Part shown: positions 34,808 to 43,596 of the stretch, one piece after another
Layout of the letters: each line of letters starts with the position of its first letter
How positions within the stretch are numbered: the first letter of the stretch is position 1
Source of the DNA: Bradyrhizobium barranii subsp. barranii
GTDB lineage: Bacteria > Pseudomonadota > Alphaproteobacteria > Rhizobiales > Xanthobacteraceae
DNA: 64,000 bases
Assembly: GCF_017565645.3 (NCBI RefSeq)
Contig: NZ_CP086136.1
Span: forward strand, 1,116,001 to 1,180,000
Direction: 5' to 3'
Translations under genes and position numbers: made by a program
Notes under the pieces: generated by a model
What the model was told of the DNA's origin: nothing
The model's input: the letters and a program-made list of their open reading frames with translations, nothing else
Database searches by the model: none

Positions 34808-35127
34808 GTGCCGAATTCGTCTGTCTCACACTGATCGCCGGCCGGGCGCTTCGCGACGAATTGTTCGACTTCCTCAGCCAGCAGCGCGATCTCGTTTCCG
34901 GCTTTACGGCCTCGGACGCCGCAGGGCATGGTCCCGACGTCCGATTGCAGACGTCGACCGAGCGGGTCAAAGGGCATGCCGACGAGTTGATGGTGCGGAC
35001 CGTCCTTGGAGTGCAAGAGGCGGCGCAGTTGCTCGAACGGCTGAAGGCGACCTTCGCCGGATCCAGGATCGTCTACTGGATCATGCCCGTCGCAGAATTT
35101 GGCGTGATCGATGCCCCCAATCGATAA
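34804..35127 (+). CDS. DUF3240 family protein
   Basis: 107 residues; the ATG overlaps the RND stop (ATGA), so the two are translationally coupled. The domain VCLTLIAGRALRDELFDFLSQQ, GFTASDAAGHG and VKGHADELMVRTVL has the ferredoxin-like, PII-related pattern of DUF3240. Relatives are almost always the last gene of RND metal-efflux operons. A cytoplasmic regulatory role on the pump is plausible but not shown. Confidence 0.85.
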   Translation: MSAEFVCLTLIAGRALRDELFDFLSQQRDLVSGFTASDAAGHGPDVRLQTSTERVKGHADELMVRTVLGVQEAAQLLERLKATFAGSRIVYWIMPVAEFGVIDAPNR

Positions 35128-35430
35128 GGCTTCTCTGATCTTTGGACGCTACGCTTTAGATCAGCATGAAAATGTAGATGACCCGCAGGGGCCGCATGCT
35201 CCCACAGGCCATGTATGGCCGTTCTTTCTTGTGACTACGCATGCTTCTTACCCACCCGAGCGGTATTGGTTGGGGGCTCATGCAGCTTAGTATCAAGCCA
35301 CTCCGCAAAACTCGTTTGACCTGATCGCAATGGCCTCGATGGCTGTTTTGCTGCAATTCCTCCGGATCGGGTGCGCATCGAGGTAACGCTCAAGCGTCCC
35401 AAGGCCGCTAATCAGCGGCGCTGTCGCTTG
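35128..35430. other. Intergenic, no gene seen
   Basis: 303 bases between DUF3240 and the convergent cytochrome c gene. Short frames on both strands lack family features. A 28-codon minus-strand frame ending in a hydrophobic stretch (RVIYIFMLI, 35156-35242) is the only mild candidate. No perfect FixK-type box was seen. Confidence 0.4.
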
Positions 35431-35880
35431 CTACTCTTGCTGAATGCGGCTCAGATAATCGATAACAGCGAGGATGCGTTTTCGCACGACGACTTCCGGG
35501 CTTTGCTCCGGTCCAGCCATCTTCCAATAATACGGATCAACATAGTGAGGCAAGTTGACGACGGGGTTGAATCGCTCTCCCCAAATTGGCATTTCGCGAG
35601 TGCCGTGAGCTGGAATTGTCTTCAATCCCTCTACGGTCTCATAAACAGCGTTCGTGGGAAATACGCCGTTGTTGTTCTTGGCTAACATCGTCAAATCGGG
35701 AGGCGGTATCTTAAGTTGGTTGCTAACCGGTCCTTTGCCCCTCGCATCAGCACCATGACAGCTGGCGCACGAAGATTGAAACTCTGATCTACCCATGTCG
35801 AGGTCTTCAGCCTGGGCTGCGGCGGCGAAACCAGCGGTCAGACCGGCCATTACCAAACATTTTCCACCAAAGCTTACCAT
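35431..35880 (-). CDS. Monohaem cytochrome c
   Basis: 149 residues with a signal peptide ending AAAQA, haem site CASCHGADARGKGPV near residue 38, and MPIWGERF as the likely Met-ligand segment. The SCHGADARGKGP pattern is that of cytochrome c oxidase/CccA-like class I cytochromes. The C-terminal helix contains RKRILAVIDYL. The protein is periplasmic. The ATG at 35880 follows GGAG. A full-consensus FixK-type box 61 bp upstream suggests it serves low-oxygen respiration. Confidence 0.9.
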   Translation of the reverse strand: MVSFGGKCLVMAGLTAGFAAAAQAEDLDMGRSEFQSSCASCHGADARGKGPVSNQLKIPPPDLTMLAKNNNGVFPTNAVYETVEGLKTIPAHGTREMPIWGERFNPVVNLPHYVDPYYWKMAGPEQSPEVVVRKRILAVIDYLSRIQQE

Positions 35881-35940
35881 GTCGCACTCCGACGCTGGTT
35901 GGGAAGATGCAAACTATTAGCGGTTTCGCATCCCGACAGT

Positions 35941-35954
35941 TTGACGCACATCAA
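35941..35954 (-). promoter_or_regulatory. FixK/FNR-type box upstream of cytochrome c
   Basis: TTGACGCACATCAA is a full consensus match, 61 bp before the ATG at 35880. The USP promoter at 57928-57941 differs by one base. Confidence 0.78.
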
Positions 35955-36119
35955 GGCTGGCTTTCGGCTTAAGCTCATAAGTGGTTTGAAATGCCGCACG
36001 CTGGCGGCAGCAGGCGCTCTCGCATAGCGGAACGGCGCGTCTCGTGCCCGCATGACAACCTCCGTATCAAGCGCTCGATCTCAACTATCGACATTTTGCC
36101 GGATTGAGAGCGGCCGAGA

Positions 36120-36133
36120 TTGATCGGGATCAA
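36120..36133 (+). promoter_or_regulatory. FNR-type box upstream of host-attachment gene
   Basis: TTGATCGGGATCAA is the classical FNR palindrome (TTGAT-N4-ATCAA), ending 53 bp before the ATG at 36187. Confidence 0.85.
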
Positions 36134-36186
36134 GCAACAGGAGCGTCGAGCGGTCAGAATGGAGGCTGTGTAAGGAGGAGATCCCA

Positions 36187-36633
36187 ATGATCAAGATACC
36201 GCATCACGCCGTGGTGTTCGTCGGCGATGGGCGAAAGGCTCTGTTCTTCCGGAACGAAGGTGACGAAAAATTCCCGAACTTGAGGGTGGAAGCCGCCTTC
36301 GAGGATCAGAATCCGGCAACCCATGACCAGGGAAGCGACCGGCCGGGCCGGGTGAGCAAAGCCGCGCATAGCGGGCAAAGAAGCGCCGTGGAGACGAGCG
36401 ATTGGCATGAGCTCGAGGAGCGCCGCTTTGTGAAGCAGGTGGCGGTTGCCGTGGAGCGCATTGTACGCGGCGAGCCATCGACGGCGCTGATCGTCGTCGC
36501 ACCGCCGCGCACTCTGGCGGCGCTTCGGTCGGACTTCCATCCCGATGTGAAACGCCGGATCGTGGCGGAGCTTGCCAACGACCTCACCAGGCACCCGGTC
36601 GGCGACATCGAAAAGCACTTGTTGCGCGAGTAG
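36187..36633 (+). CDS. Host-attachment family protein
   Basis: 148 residues matching the 'protein required for attachment to host cells' family: VVFVGDGRKALFFRNEGDEKFPNLRV at the N-terminus, then a disordered basic stretch (SDRPGRVSKAAHSGQRS) and a baeRF/eRF1-like core with ALIVVAPPRTLAALRSDFHPDV. The family is related to archaeal release-factor-like domains, and the 'attachment' name comes from an Agrobacterium mutant. A direct role in adhesion is doubtful because no export signal is seen. An AAGGAGG site and an ideal FNR box precede it. Confidence 0.85.
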   Translation: MIKIPHHAVVFVGDGRKALFFRNEGDEKFPNLRVEAAFEDQNPATHDQGSDRPGRVSKAAHSGQRSAVETSDWHELEERRFVKQVAVAVERIVRGEPSTALIVVAPPRTLAALRSDFHPDVKRRIVAELANDLTRHPVGDIEKHLLRE

Positions 36634-36709
36634 GGCAGATCGTGTGGGGCAACTTGGCCGAGGTCGCCTCCGAGCACAAGCGATTCGAGGGCGGACGAGA
36701 ATATCCCGC

Positions 36710-36723
36710 TTGATGTGCGTCAA
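36710..36723 (+). promoter_or_regulatory. FixK/FNR-type box upstream of USP remnant
   Basis: TTGATGTGCGTCAA is a full consensus match. It lies directly in front of the USP remnant and 228 bp before the CBS gene, which it may now drive. Confidence 0.65.
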
Positions 36724-36728
36724 GTCTC

Positions 36729-36869
36729 ATTCGCTTGGCTGCGGACGTGGGCGCCGACCTCATCGTTACAGGAGGTTATGGACATAGCCGGTTGGGCGAA
36801 TGGATGTTCGGCGGCATGACGAATAGCCTTCTGCAGCAGGCGCGAGTCTGCCTGATGATGGTCCACTAG
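36729..36869 (+). pseudogene. Universal stress protein C-terminal remnant
   Basis: Read in frame from 36729 to the TAG at 36869, the DNA encodes LAADVGADLIVTGGYGHSRL, then GEWMFGGMTNSLL and a typical USP C-terminus (VCLMMVH). This is the last 45 residues of a USP domain including the nucleotide loop. There is no start codon or N-terminal part; the fragment abuts the FixK-type box six bases upstream. A deletion has removed the body of the gene and joined its promoter to its tail. It is a relative of the USPs at 7784 and 57034. Confidence 0.75.
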
Positions 36870-36951
36870 GCCGCGATGCTCGGTCTCGACAACGGCGGTT
36901 CGACGCTGCAATCGAGAAAGCCCGGCTCGCGATTTTGATGGGAGACAGGCA

Positions 36952-37413
36952 ATGCGGGCATCAGATATCATGCGGAGGTCGTTTGCAACCGTGAAGCCGG
37001 AAGCGCCGCTGCTGGAGGCGCTCCATCTCCTGCTCGAGACCAATCAGCGCGGCCTGCCGGTCCTCGATGATGAAGGGGCCTTGGTCGGCATCATTGCCGA
37101 AGGCGACTTCCTCCATCGTCGCGAGTTGGGCGTCACCTATCCCGAAGGGTGTTGGCTCGAATGGTTACTGGGGAAGCAGGAGGGCGAGCTCGCTCGTGAG
37201 CGAACCAGGGGACTGCGGGTCGAAGCAGTCATGAGCCGTCATCCTGTTTGCGTCGACGAGAATGCCACGATCGATGCTGTCGTCAAGGAAATGGATGTCT
37301 ACCAGATCTCGCAGGTGCCGGTGCTCCGCAAGAGAAAGGTCGTGGGTATCGTTGGCCGAATGCAGATGCTCACAGCGCTGGCAAGCTGTCTTGGGGAGCC
37401 TGGCAGGGCTTAA
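36952..37413 (+). CDS. CBS-pair protein
   Basis: 153 residues with two CBS domains: MRASDIMRRSFATVKPEAPLLEAL...LPVLDDEGALVGIIAEGDFL and VEAVMSRHPVCVDENATIDAVV...VPVLRKRKVVGIVGR. CBS pairs bind adenine nucleotides (AMP, ATP, SAM) and report energy status. The protein is cytoplasmic. A GGGAGA site precedes the ATG. It lacks the BON domain of the paralogue at 49272. A FixK-type box about 230 bp upstream, before a USP remnant, may control it. A stand-alone CBS protein (Hrp1) is part of the mycobacterial dormancy regulon. Confidence 0.88.
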   Translation: MRASDIMRRSFATVKPEAPLLEALHLLLETNQRGLPVLDDEGALVGIIAEGDFLHRRELGVTYPEGCWLEWLLGKQEGELARERTRGLRVEAVMSRHPVCVDENATIDAVVKEMDVYQISQVPVLRKRKVVGIVGRMQMLTALASCLGEPGRA

Positions 37414-37454
37414 GGGATAGGGTCAGCCGAGCGGGGGTATTTCGAGCACTTGCG

Positions 37455-38567
37455 ATGGGTCCACTCCACAAGATGCCAGACCGCGACATTCGGCTCGATG
37501 CCTGCAGAGGCATTGCACTCTGGTTCGTCTTCATCAACCACATACCAGGGAATATCTGTAGCTGGCTAACGTTGAGCCATTATGGATTCAGCGACACCAC
37601 TGAAGTCTTCATGTTTGTCTCGGGGCTGACGTGCACGATGGCATATGGACACGTGTTCAGAAGCGCCGGGACTTGGGCGACGATCTGTCATACGGTTCGG
37701 CGGAGCTGGGAGATTTATTCGGCATTTCTGCTGTTGACGCTGTTTCTGGTCGTGGCAGTTCATTGGATGGATGCTGACCTCGCAGACGAGGCAAATGTGG
37801 CGATCGTCCTGCAGAAGCCGGGAGAAGCGCTGTCGCGTGCGGCGATCCTGCAATACCGTCCCGTCAATACGGACGTGCTGCCGACCTTCGTGCTCTTCCA
37901 TTTACTGTTTGCGCCGTGGCTCCTGCTTTTGCTCAGATGGCCAAATGCGACCTTGGCCGCTTCGGCTCTGCTGTACGGCTTGGTCCAGACTTACGGCTGG
38001 AACTTTCGGGGGTGGCCGACGAACGACTGGTATTTCAACCCGTTCGCCTGGCAATTCCTCGTCACGATCGGTGGATGGTGGGCGGTGGTGGGGCATGGGC
38101 GGTTGGCGCCATTCGTGATGTCGCGTCCGGCGATCATGCTTTCGGCCGCATACCTGATTTGGTCACTGGCTGTTACAATGAGTTGGATCAATCCGGCTCT
38201 TGAGCTCGTAGTTCCTCAATTCCTGAAAGCCTTGGTCTATCCGATAGACAAGTCGGATCTTGATCCGCTGCGGCTTCTGCATTTTCTTGCGCTTGCGGTC
38301 TGCGTCGCCAACCTCGCGCCGGCGCATTGGAGCGTCATGCGGTCACGCATGCTCTTGGGAGCTGTTCGTTGCGGAGAGAATTCGCTAGAGATCTATTGTG
38401 TGGGGGTCTTGTTGTCCCTTGCGGCATATCTCGTTCTGAGAACCATATCTGACGGCATGCTCGCTCAAGTCATCGTCAGCGGCACAGGCATCGCTCTTCT
38501 TACCGTCTTTGCCACATTGCTGACCGGGTTCGCTGGCCTTGCCGCGCCTCGAATAAGGCTACTTTGA
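37455..38567 (+). CDS. opgC: OpgC-family membrane acyltransferase
   Basis: 370 residues with about ten membrane helices. It begins RDIRLDACRGIALWFVFINHIPGN and continues LSHYGFSDTTEVFMFVSGLTCTMAYG, the OpgC hallmark. The helix-loop WNFRGWPTNDWYFNPFAWQFL is also typical. OpgC adds succinyl groups to osmoregulated periplasmic glucans. In rhizobia such glucans matter for osmotic adaptation and plant infection (family knowledge). The start ATG 37455 is the first after the preceding CBS gene; 37473 is possible. It lies 41 bp after the CBS gene and may be co-expressed with it. Confidence 0.85.
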   Translation: MGPLHKMPDRDIRLDACRGIALWFVFINHIPGNICSWLTLSHYGFSDTTEVFMFVSGLTCTMAYGHVFRSAGTWATICHTVRRSWEIYSAFLLLTLFLVVAVHWMDADLADEANVAIVLQKPGEALSRAAILQYRPVNTDVLPTFVLFHLLFAPWLLLLLRWPNATLAASALLYGLVQTYGWNFRGWPTNDWYFNPFAWQFLVTIGGWWAVVGHGRLAPFVMSRPAIMLSAAYLIWSLAVTMSWINPALELVVPQFLKALVYPIDKSDLDPLRLLHFLALAVCVANLAPAHWSVMRSRMLLGAVRCGENSLEIYCVGVLLSLAAYLVLRTISDGMLAQVIVSGTGIALLTVFATLLTGFAGLAAPRIRLL

Positions 38568-38597
38568 TCAGGTACATCTTCGACATTTCGGACCGGC

Positions 38598-40193
38598 TCA
38601 CATGCCTTCAAGCGCTCTGCGCAATTTTCGGATGATCACGCCCCGTGATCGATCGTCTGCGGCCGCTTCGATCTGGTCATTGATATCGAGAAGCAGTTTG
38701 GACATATCGTTGTGCCAATCGAGGCTGACGACTGCATCGGGAGCGAGCCTGCGGCGGCGAGCAACGTCGATCGGTGTCGGCGCGGCTGTCGATAATTCGT
38801 AGACGTCGTCCAGCATAGGCGTGAAAATCTGCGCGGTCGGAACGGTTCGCTCGGCGACCCGGTGCAGAAGGCCTCCGAGCGCGTGCTCCTCCCCATGCAC
38901 GATGAACAGACCGCGATGAATGGGTCGCCGCGCGGCAATCCAGCGCGCGAGTTCCGGACCGTCGGCGTGCCCTGAGTATTCGTCGATATATCGAATCCTC
39001 GCAGCGACTTTGATCTCTTCGCCCTGTATCCTCACCGCTTTCGCGCCATCTCGCAGAAAGCGGCCTAGGGTACCTTGTGCCTGGAATCCCGCGAGCAAGA
39101 CCGTGCACTCCCTGCGCCACAACCATCGCTTCAGATGATGGCGGATGCGGCCGGCGTCGCACATTCCACTTGCGGCAATGATGATATGGAAGCCGGAGAG
39201 CCTGGCGATCGACTTGCTCTCATCAACGGTTTCCGTGAAGTGCAACTGACTGGAAGTCAGAAGCCGGTCCAAATCGACGCTCGGATCGAGACTGGCCGTG
39301 TTATTCCGAAAGACTTCCGTCGCACGGATCGCCAAAGGCGAATCGAGGAAAATTGGTGCGGTCGGAATCTCACCGCGGGCCATCAAGTCGGCCAGATCGA
39401 CGATCAGCTCCTGGGTCCGTTCTACCGCAAAAGCGGGGATTAACAGTGCGCCGCGTCCGCTGGCGGCATCGCGCACCTCCTGGGCGAGATGCGCGCGACG
39501 CAGTGCGTGAGTTGTGGACGGGCGGTCGCTATCGCCGTAGGTCGACTCGGAAAATACGTAGTCGAGGCTGGTCGGTGCCTCCGGATCCGGCTCCAGCAGT
39601 TTGGCGTCTGGGCCGATGTCACCCGACATCAGGACACGCAACGGCCCTCCGTTTCTGCCTTGCTCGGCGAATTCCAGCTCGATCGAAGCCGAGCCGAGCA
39701 AATGTCCGGCATTCCAATAGCGGGCGCGGACGCCAGGTATCACCGCGTACCACGCCTGGTATTCGACGGGCCGAAAGGCATCCAGGGTCGCAATCGCATC
39801 GGCTTGTGTGTAGATGGCCGTTACAGCGCCCCGCCCTCGGGCGGCGTTTCGGCGGTTCAGGGCGGCAACCTCCGTTTCCTGGATGTTGCCTGCGTCGGGA
39901 AGCATGTAGGAGCAGAGGTCGATGGTGCCGCGCGTCGCCAGGATCGGGCCTGAAAAGCCTTCACGCTTGAGCTTCGGCAGGAGCCCGCTGTGGTCGATGT
40001 GGGCGTGCGTCAGCAAAACGGCGTCGACATCCGCCGGGCGGAACGGGAACGCACCGTAGTTCAGCGCTTTCAACGTTTTCGGTCCCTGAAACAACCCGCA
40101 ATCGACCAGGAATTGTCCTTTCGGCGTAACAAAGAGATAGCAGGAGCCGGTAACGGTGCGGGCGGCGCCGCAAAACTGGATGGTGACGCTCAC
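38598..40193 (-). CDS. MBL-fold beta-CASP RNA nuclease-like protein
   Basis: 531 residues. The metallo-beta-lactamase motifs are [10 protein letters not shown], the later SGDIGPD and GHLLGSAS. The beta-CASP insertion has FSESTYGD, ALLIPAFAVERTQELI and SGMCDAGRIRHHL, and the C-terminal DEYSGHADGPEL completes the metal site. This is the YSH1/CPSF-73-like family of RNA endo/exonucleases. It starts at GTG 40193, inside the overextended 3' end of the PRPP synthetase gene, with GGGAG upstream. It is the third gene of an operon with AMP phosphorylase-like and PRPP synthetase genes, suggesting RNA breakdown coupled to nucleotide salvage. Confidence 0.9.
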   Translation of the reverse strand: MSVTIQFCGAARTVTGSCYLFVTPKGQFLVDCGLFQGPKTLKALNYGAFPFRPADVDAVLLTHAHIDHSGLLPKLKREGFSGPILATRGTIDLCSYMLPDAGNIQETEVAALNRRNAARGRGAVTAIYTQADAIATLDAFRPVEYQAWYAVIPGVRARYWNAGHLLGSASIELEFAEQGRNGGPLRVLMSGDIGPDAKLLEPDPEAPTSLDYVFSESTYGDSDRPSTTHALRRAHLAQEVRDAASGRGALLIPAFAVERTQELIVDLADLMARGEIPTAPIFLDSPLAIRATEVFRNNTASLDPSVDLDRLLTSSQLHFTETVDESKSIARLSGFHIIIAASGMCDAGRIRHHLKRWLWRRECTVLLAGFQAQGTLGRFLRDGAKAVRIQGEEIKVAARIRYIDEYSGHADGPELARWIAARRPIHRGLFIVHGEEHALGGLLHRVAERTVPTAQIFTPMLDDVYELSTAAPTPIDVARRRRLAPDAVVSLDWHNDMSKLLLDINDQIEAAADDRSRGVIIRKLRRALEGM

Positions 40194-41109
40194 GGGGGGC
40201 TCCCAGTCTCCGGCATGCCAACAACTCCCGCCGCAACGCGCGGGCGAGAAGATCGTCGAGGCGGATGGCGTTGGTTGGATGTGGCACGCTGTTGGTGGAT
40301 CGGACGGAACGAATGCCGGCGCGACCGAACTCTGTCATAAACGCCGGCGGAAATAGTGCATGAACGATAATGGCCTCGATAGAAGAGGCTCCTGACGCGG
40401 CAAGAGCTTCCGCGCAGGCGGTAAGGGTCCCACCGGACGACACGATGTCGTCGATGAAGAGCACGGGACGCCCGGCGAACAGCGTCGTGTCCGGGAATGC
40501 GATCTGCACCGATTGATCAGTCCGGCGTACTTTTCGCGCCACGCTGTACGAAAGTCCGAGACGGCTGGCAATGTCGGCCACCCAAGATCGCGACTCCTCA
40601 TCGGGGCCGACCACGACCGTCGTGGGCGCGACTGTGTCGGCACGAAGCACAGCTTCGATCGCAGGAGCCGCCGACAGGTTGTGCGCTTCAATGCCAGGAA
40701 AGACGCCGGCGAGATTGGGCGTCCGATGGAGATGGGCATCAAACGTGATGACGCAATCGAAGGTGTTCGCCAGAAGGGTACCGATTGCGCGCTGACTGAT
40801 CGCCTCGCCGGGATGGAACGCTGCGTCCTGGCGCATGTAGCCGAGATAAGGCGAAACGAGCACGAGCCGCTTGGCTCCATCGCGCCGCAAGGCTTCTGCA
40901 GCAAACAACAGCGCAATCAGCTTTTCATTGGGCTGATTGAGCGAGCAACAGACTATCGTGGTGGTTGCCGCTGGGCCGACGGTTGCCCGCAGCTCGCCAT
41001 CGGGAAATCGATGCAAGATGATTTCATGGCCGACAATACCCAGAGTTTCAGCAAGCCGAGGCCCGAAATGGGTGGAAGTGGGCAGCCATTGAACTGCACT
41101 CGGGATCAT
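39961..41109 (-). CDS. Ribose-phosphate pyrophosphokinase (PRPP synthetase)-like
   Basis: The conserved part spans about residues 10-300: [33 protein letters not shown] (ATP site), and the PRPP loop [14 protein letters not shown]. It makes PRPP from ribose-5-phosphate and ATP. Homology ends near [16 protein letters not shown] (about 40220); the remaining 80 residues are Arg/Pro-rich and overlap the next gene by 233 bp. In another frame a TGA overlaps the nuclease GTG, so a one-base loss near the 3' end probably lengthened the frame. The start ATG overlaps the phosphorylase stop (ATGA). Confidence 0.85.
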   Translation of the reverse strand: MIPSAVQWLPTSTHFGPRLAETLGIVGHEIILHRFPDGELRATVGPAATTTIVCCSLNQPNEKLIALLFAAEALRRDGAKRLVLVSPYLGYMRQDAAFHPGEAISQRAIGTLLANTFDCVITFDAHLHRTPNLAGVFPGIEAHNLSAAPAIEAVLRADTVAPTTVVVGPDEESRSWVADIASRLGLSYSVARKVRRTDQSVQIAFPDTTLFAGRPVLFIDDIVSSGGTLTACAEALAASGASSIEAIIVHALFPPAFMTEFGRAGIRSVRSTNSVPHPTNAIRLDDLLARALRRELLACRRLGAPRERHHPVLRRRPHRYRLLLSLCYAERTIPGRLRVVSGTENVESAELRCVPVPPGGCRRRFADARPHRPQRAPAEAQA

Positions 41110-42638
41110 GCTGCTGCCCCGGTCTGCGGTTCGACCCGGTAAGCGGAGTCTTGCTGGGCCATGCCGACGGCAAGGTCAAACCCCGACGGCTCGAAGGCGT
41201 GAATGCGATAGAGCGGCTCGCCTTGCTCGACCCGATTTCCGATCTTCTTGAACAACTTGATGCCGGCGCCCTTGTCGAGCGGGGCGCCTGCCGTTCGTGC
41301 CAGCCGGTTGAGCCGCAAGCAATCGATCGCGGAGACGACACCATCGCTTGCGGCGTGAATGTCGAGGGTAAGGCTACCGATTTCGCTGGCGGAGGGCGCG
41401 GGGCCCTGGGCCTCAATGATCTTTTCCATCTGTCGAAGCGCCGCCCCGCTCTCCAGGAGCTCGCTTGCGCGTGCATAGCCTGTGCCACCGCGCAAGTCAG
41501 GGTCGTGTTCCAGAAGGTGGGCGGCCAGGCGCAACGACTTCTCACGAAGATCGCGCGGGGCCTGGGGCTCATTGGCGAGCACTGCCATCACGTCCTGTGC
41601 CTCAAGCGCCGGGCCGATGCCACTGCCGATGGGCTGCCGTCCATCGGTGGTCACGACCTCCACTTCGAGGCCAAACCGATCGCCGACGAACTGAAACAGC
41701 TTGCGGAGCCGCATGGCCTGCGATGCGGTCGTAAGCTTGGCGTTAGGCCCCACCGGAAGGTCGATGAGAAGATGCGTCGAGCCGGCGGCCAGCTTCTTCG
41801 ACATGATGGATGCAACCATCTGTTCGTGCGTATCCAGCGCCAGTGGTCGCTCGACGCCGATCAGGATGTCGTCTGCCGGAGACAGGTTGACGTGTCCGCC
41901 CCATGCAAGACAGCCATTGCACGACGCGACGACCTCTTTCATAGCTTCGACGCTGAGGTCGACCCGGGCCAGCACCTCCATGGTGTCGGCCGTTCCGGCT
42001 GGCGACGTGATTGCGCGTGACGACGTCTTCGGGATTGTCAGCCCGTGTGCGGCTACAATCGGCACCACGATCATCGACGTGCGATTGCCGGGAATGCCGC
42101 CAATGCAATGCTTGTCGACGACAGTCTTCGTATTCCATCTGAGCTGCGTCCCGGCTCTGGCCATGGCCTCTGTGAGCGCGATCAACTCCCCGGATGTCAT
42201 GAAATTTGCGGAGCTGACGAGGAATGCAGCGATTTCCATGTCCGAATAGCGGTAATGCACGAGATCGTCGACAATTGCGCCGATCTCGGGAGCTTCAAGT
42301 GTCTTGCCCTGAATCTTGGCGCGAACCGCGTCCAAGCTTGGCGGGGAGGGAGCAGGGGTAACTGCAATGTAGGTGCCTGCCGGCTGTCCAAAGCGCCGAA
42401 ACGCCGGCTCCGCCATGCCAAGCTGGTCGGGCCCGACCAGGCCGTCATCATCGGTGAGAAGCACCGTCGCCAGTTGCGTCTTCGAGCCGCTGCGCAGCTC
42501 GACCCTGGAAAAGCCTCGAAACAGGTCCGGCCGGAGCGCCGTTGACCGGCGGGAGATCACGACGACGCTTTCCCGGCCGGTGTCGAGATTGACACGGCGG
42601 GATCTGAGCTGGGCGCGGCCGGGTGGAATGACGTTCAT
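41106..42638 (-). CDS. AMP phosphorylase / thymidine phosphorylase family protein
   Basis: 510 residues, longer than bacterial DeoA (about 440) because of an N-terminal domain of about 85 residues, as in archaeal AMP phosphorylases. Signature segments are [50 protein letters not shown], and a C-terminal pyrimidine-phosphorylase domain. Archaeal relatives convert nucleoside monophosphate plus phosphate to base and ribose-1,5-bisphosphate. It heads an operon with PRPP synthetase and an RNA nuclease. ATG 42638 is used; further upstream is the promoter box. A TTGCGACAGATCAA site lies 59 bp upstream. Confidence 0.87.
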   Translation of the reverse strand: MNVIPPGRAQLRSRRVNLDTGRESVVVISRRSTALRPDLFRGFSRVELRSGSKTQLATVLLTDDDGLVGPDQLGMAEPAFRRFGQPAGTYIAVTPAPSPPSLDAVRAKIQGKTLEAPEIGAIVDDLVHYRYSDMEIAAFLVSSANFMTSGELIALTEAMARAGTQLRWNTKTVVDKHCIGGIPGNRTSMIVVPIVAAHGLTIPKTSSRAITSPAGTADTMEVLARVDLSVEAMKEVVASCNGCLAWGGHVNLSPADDILIGVERPLALDTHEQMVASIMSKKLAAGSTHLLIDLPVGPNAKLTTASQAMRLRKLFQFVGDRFGLEVEVVTTDGRQPIGSGIGPALEAQDVMAVLANEPQAPRDLREKSLRLAAHLLEHDPDLRGGTGYARASELLESGAALRQMEKIIEAQGPAPSASEIGSLTLDIHAASDGVVSAIDCLRLNRLARTAGAPLDKGAGIKLFKKIGNRVEQGEPLYRIHAFEPSGFDLAVGMAQQDSAYRVEPQTGAAA

Positions 42639-42696
42639 CGATGAAGACTTCTTTGTCGCGGTGAAGCGAGGATAGGGCTCGCCCAGGAGCCCCGAT

Positions 42697-42710
42697 TTGC
42701 GACAGATCAA
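42697..42710 (-). promoter_or_regulatory. FixK-type box upstream of nucleotide-salvage operon
   Basis: TTGCGACAGATCAA, identical to the hemerythrin promoter site, lies 59 bp before the ATG at 42638 and fits TTG[AC]-N6-[TG]CAA. Confidence 0.68.
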
Positions 42711-42831
42711 TCCATCGCCGGTCCTCAAGCACGGAGAGGTCGTGGGGCGCCGGCGATGCGGCTGCCTCAGTGAGGCCGATGCGCACGTACTGTCTCCAGG
42801 TACGCGGCAGGTGAGTGGGGGCACTTCCGAC

Positions 42832-42845
42832 TTGATCCGCGTCAA
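42832..42845 (+). promoter_or_regulatory. FixK/FNR-type box upstream of DUF6064 gene
   Basis: TTGATCCGCGTCAA is a full consensus match ending 50 bp before the ATG at 42896. It is separate from the divergent site at 42697. Confidence 0.8.
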
Positions 42846-42895
42846 ATGACGGGCATCGGAAGCAGCTAACGTTAGATCGCCAGCGGAGCAGTGAT

Positions 42896-43549
42896 ATGCT
42901 GCCTTTCTCTGTCGAGCAATTTTTCGGGGTCTTCGCGAGCTACAACAGAGCGATCTGGCCGGCGCAGATCGTTGCCTTGATGATAGGGGGCTTGGCGTTC
43001 GCACTGGTATTCCGCAGGTGCAAGCGATCCGATGAGATCATCGCCGGTGTCCTTGCTGCGATGTGGGCGTGGACGGGGCTCATCTATCATTTGATATTTT
43101 TCGCGCCCATCAACAAAATGGCCTATGCATTCGGTGCGCTGTTCGCAGTTCAGGCCATGGCGTTTGGATACGTTGGTGTCATACAGGGTCGAATGACTTT
43201 CGGCCGGAGCAACGGTCCGGCGGCGTGGATTGGCATTGCATTCGTTCTCTATGCGGCTGCCATCTACTGGCTTCTTGGAGTGGCGGTCGGTCATGACCTT
43301 GCGGAACTGCCTGCGTTCGGTGTAACGCCATGCCCCGTCACGATCTTCACGTTCGGGATGTTGCTGCTCACAATCCGGCCGATTCCCCGCCTGCTGCTGA
43401 TTATTCCTATCCTCTGGTCGCTCATCGGCGGCAGCGCGGCAATCCTGCTGCGTGTGCCGCAGGACTGGGTGCTGCTCGTGAGTGGAATTGTATCAGCCGC
43501 TTTGCTCGCTGGCGGTGATCAGAGGCTGGCGTCAGCCTCCTCACGGTGA
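42896..43549 (+). CDS. DUF6064 family membrane protein
   Basis: 217 residues, six to seven membrane helices. The N-terminal [24 protein letters not shown], the central [24 protein letters not shown] and the late [18 protein letters not shown] are typical of this uncharacterised family. A conserved Cys sits in TPCP between helices. GGAG lies before the ATG. It has a perfect FixK-type site 50 bp upstream, and no partner gene follows in the same direction. Function unknown. Confidence 0.8.
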   Translation: MLPFSVEQFFGVFASYNRAIWPAQIVALMIGGLAFALVFRRCKRSDEIIAGVLAAMWAWTGLIYHLIFFAPINKMAYAFGALFAVQAMAFGYVGVIQGRMTFGRSNGPAAWIGIAFVLYAAAIYWLLGVAVGHDLAELPAFGVTPCPVTIFTFGMLLLTIRPIPRLLLIIPILWSLIGGSAAILLRVPQDWVLLVSGIVSAALLAGGDQRLASASSR

Positions 43550-43596
43550 GCGGTAGCGTTCTGCAATCTTGCTTCAGTGCCCGTCCCTGGCCTGCC

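Noticed and set aside
35317..35332. TTGACCTGATCGCAA as a FixK-type box
   Set aside because: It is one base too long for the N6 spacing, and no gene starts at a suitable distance.
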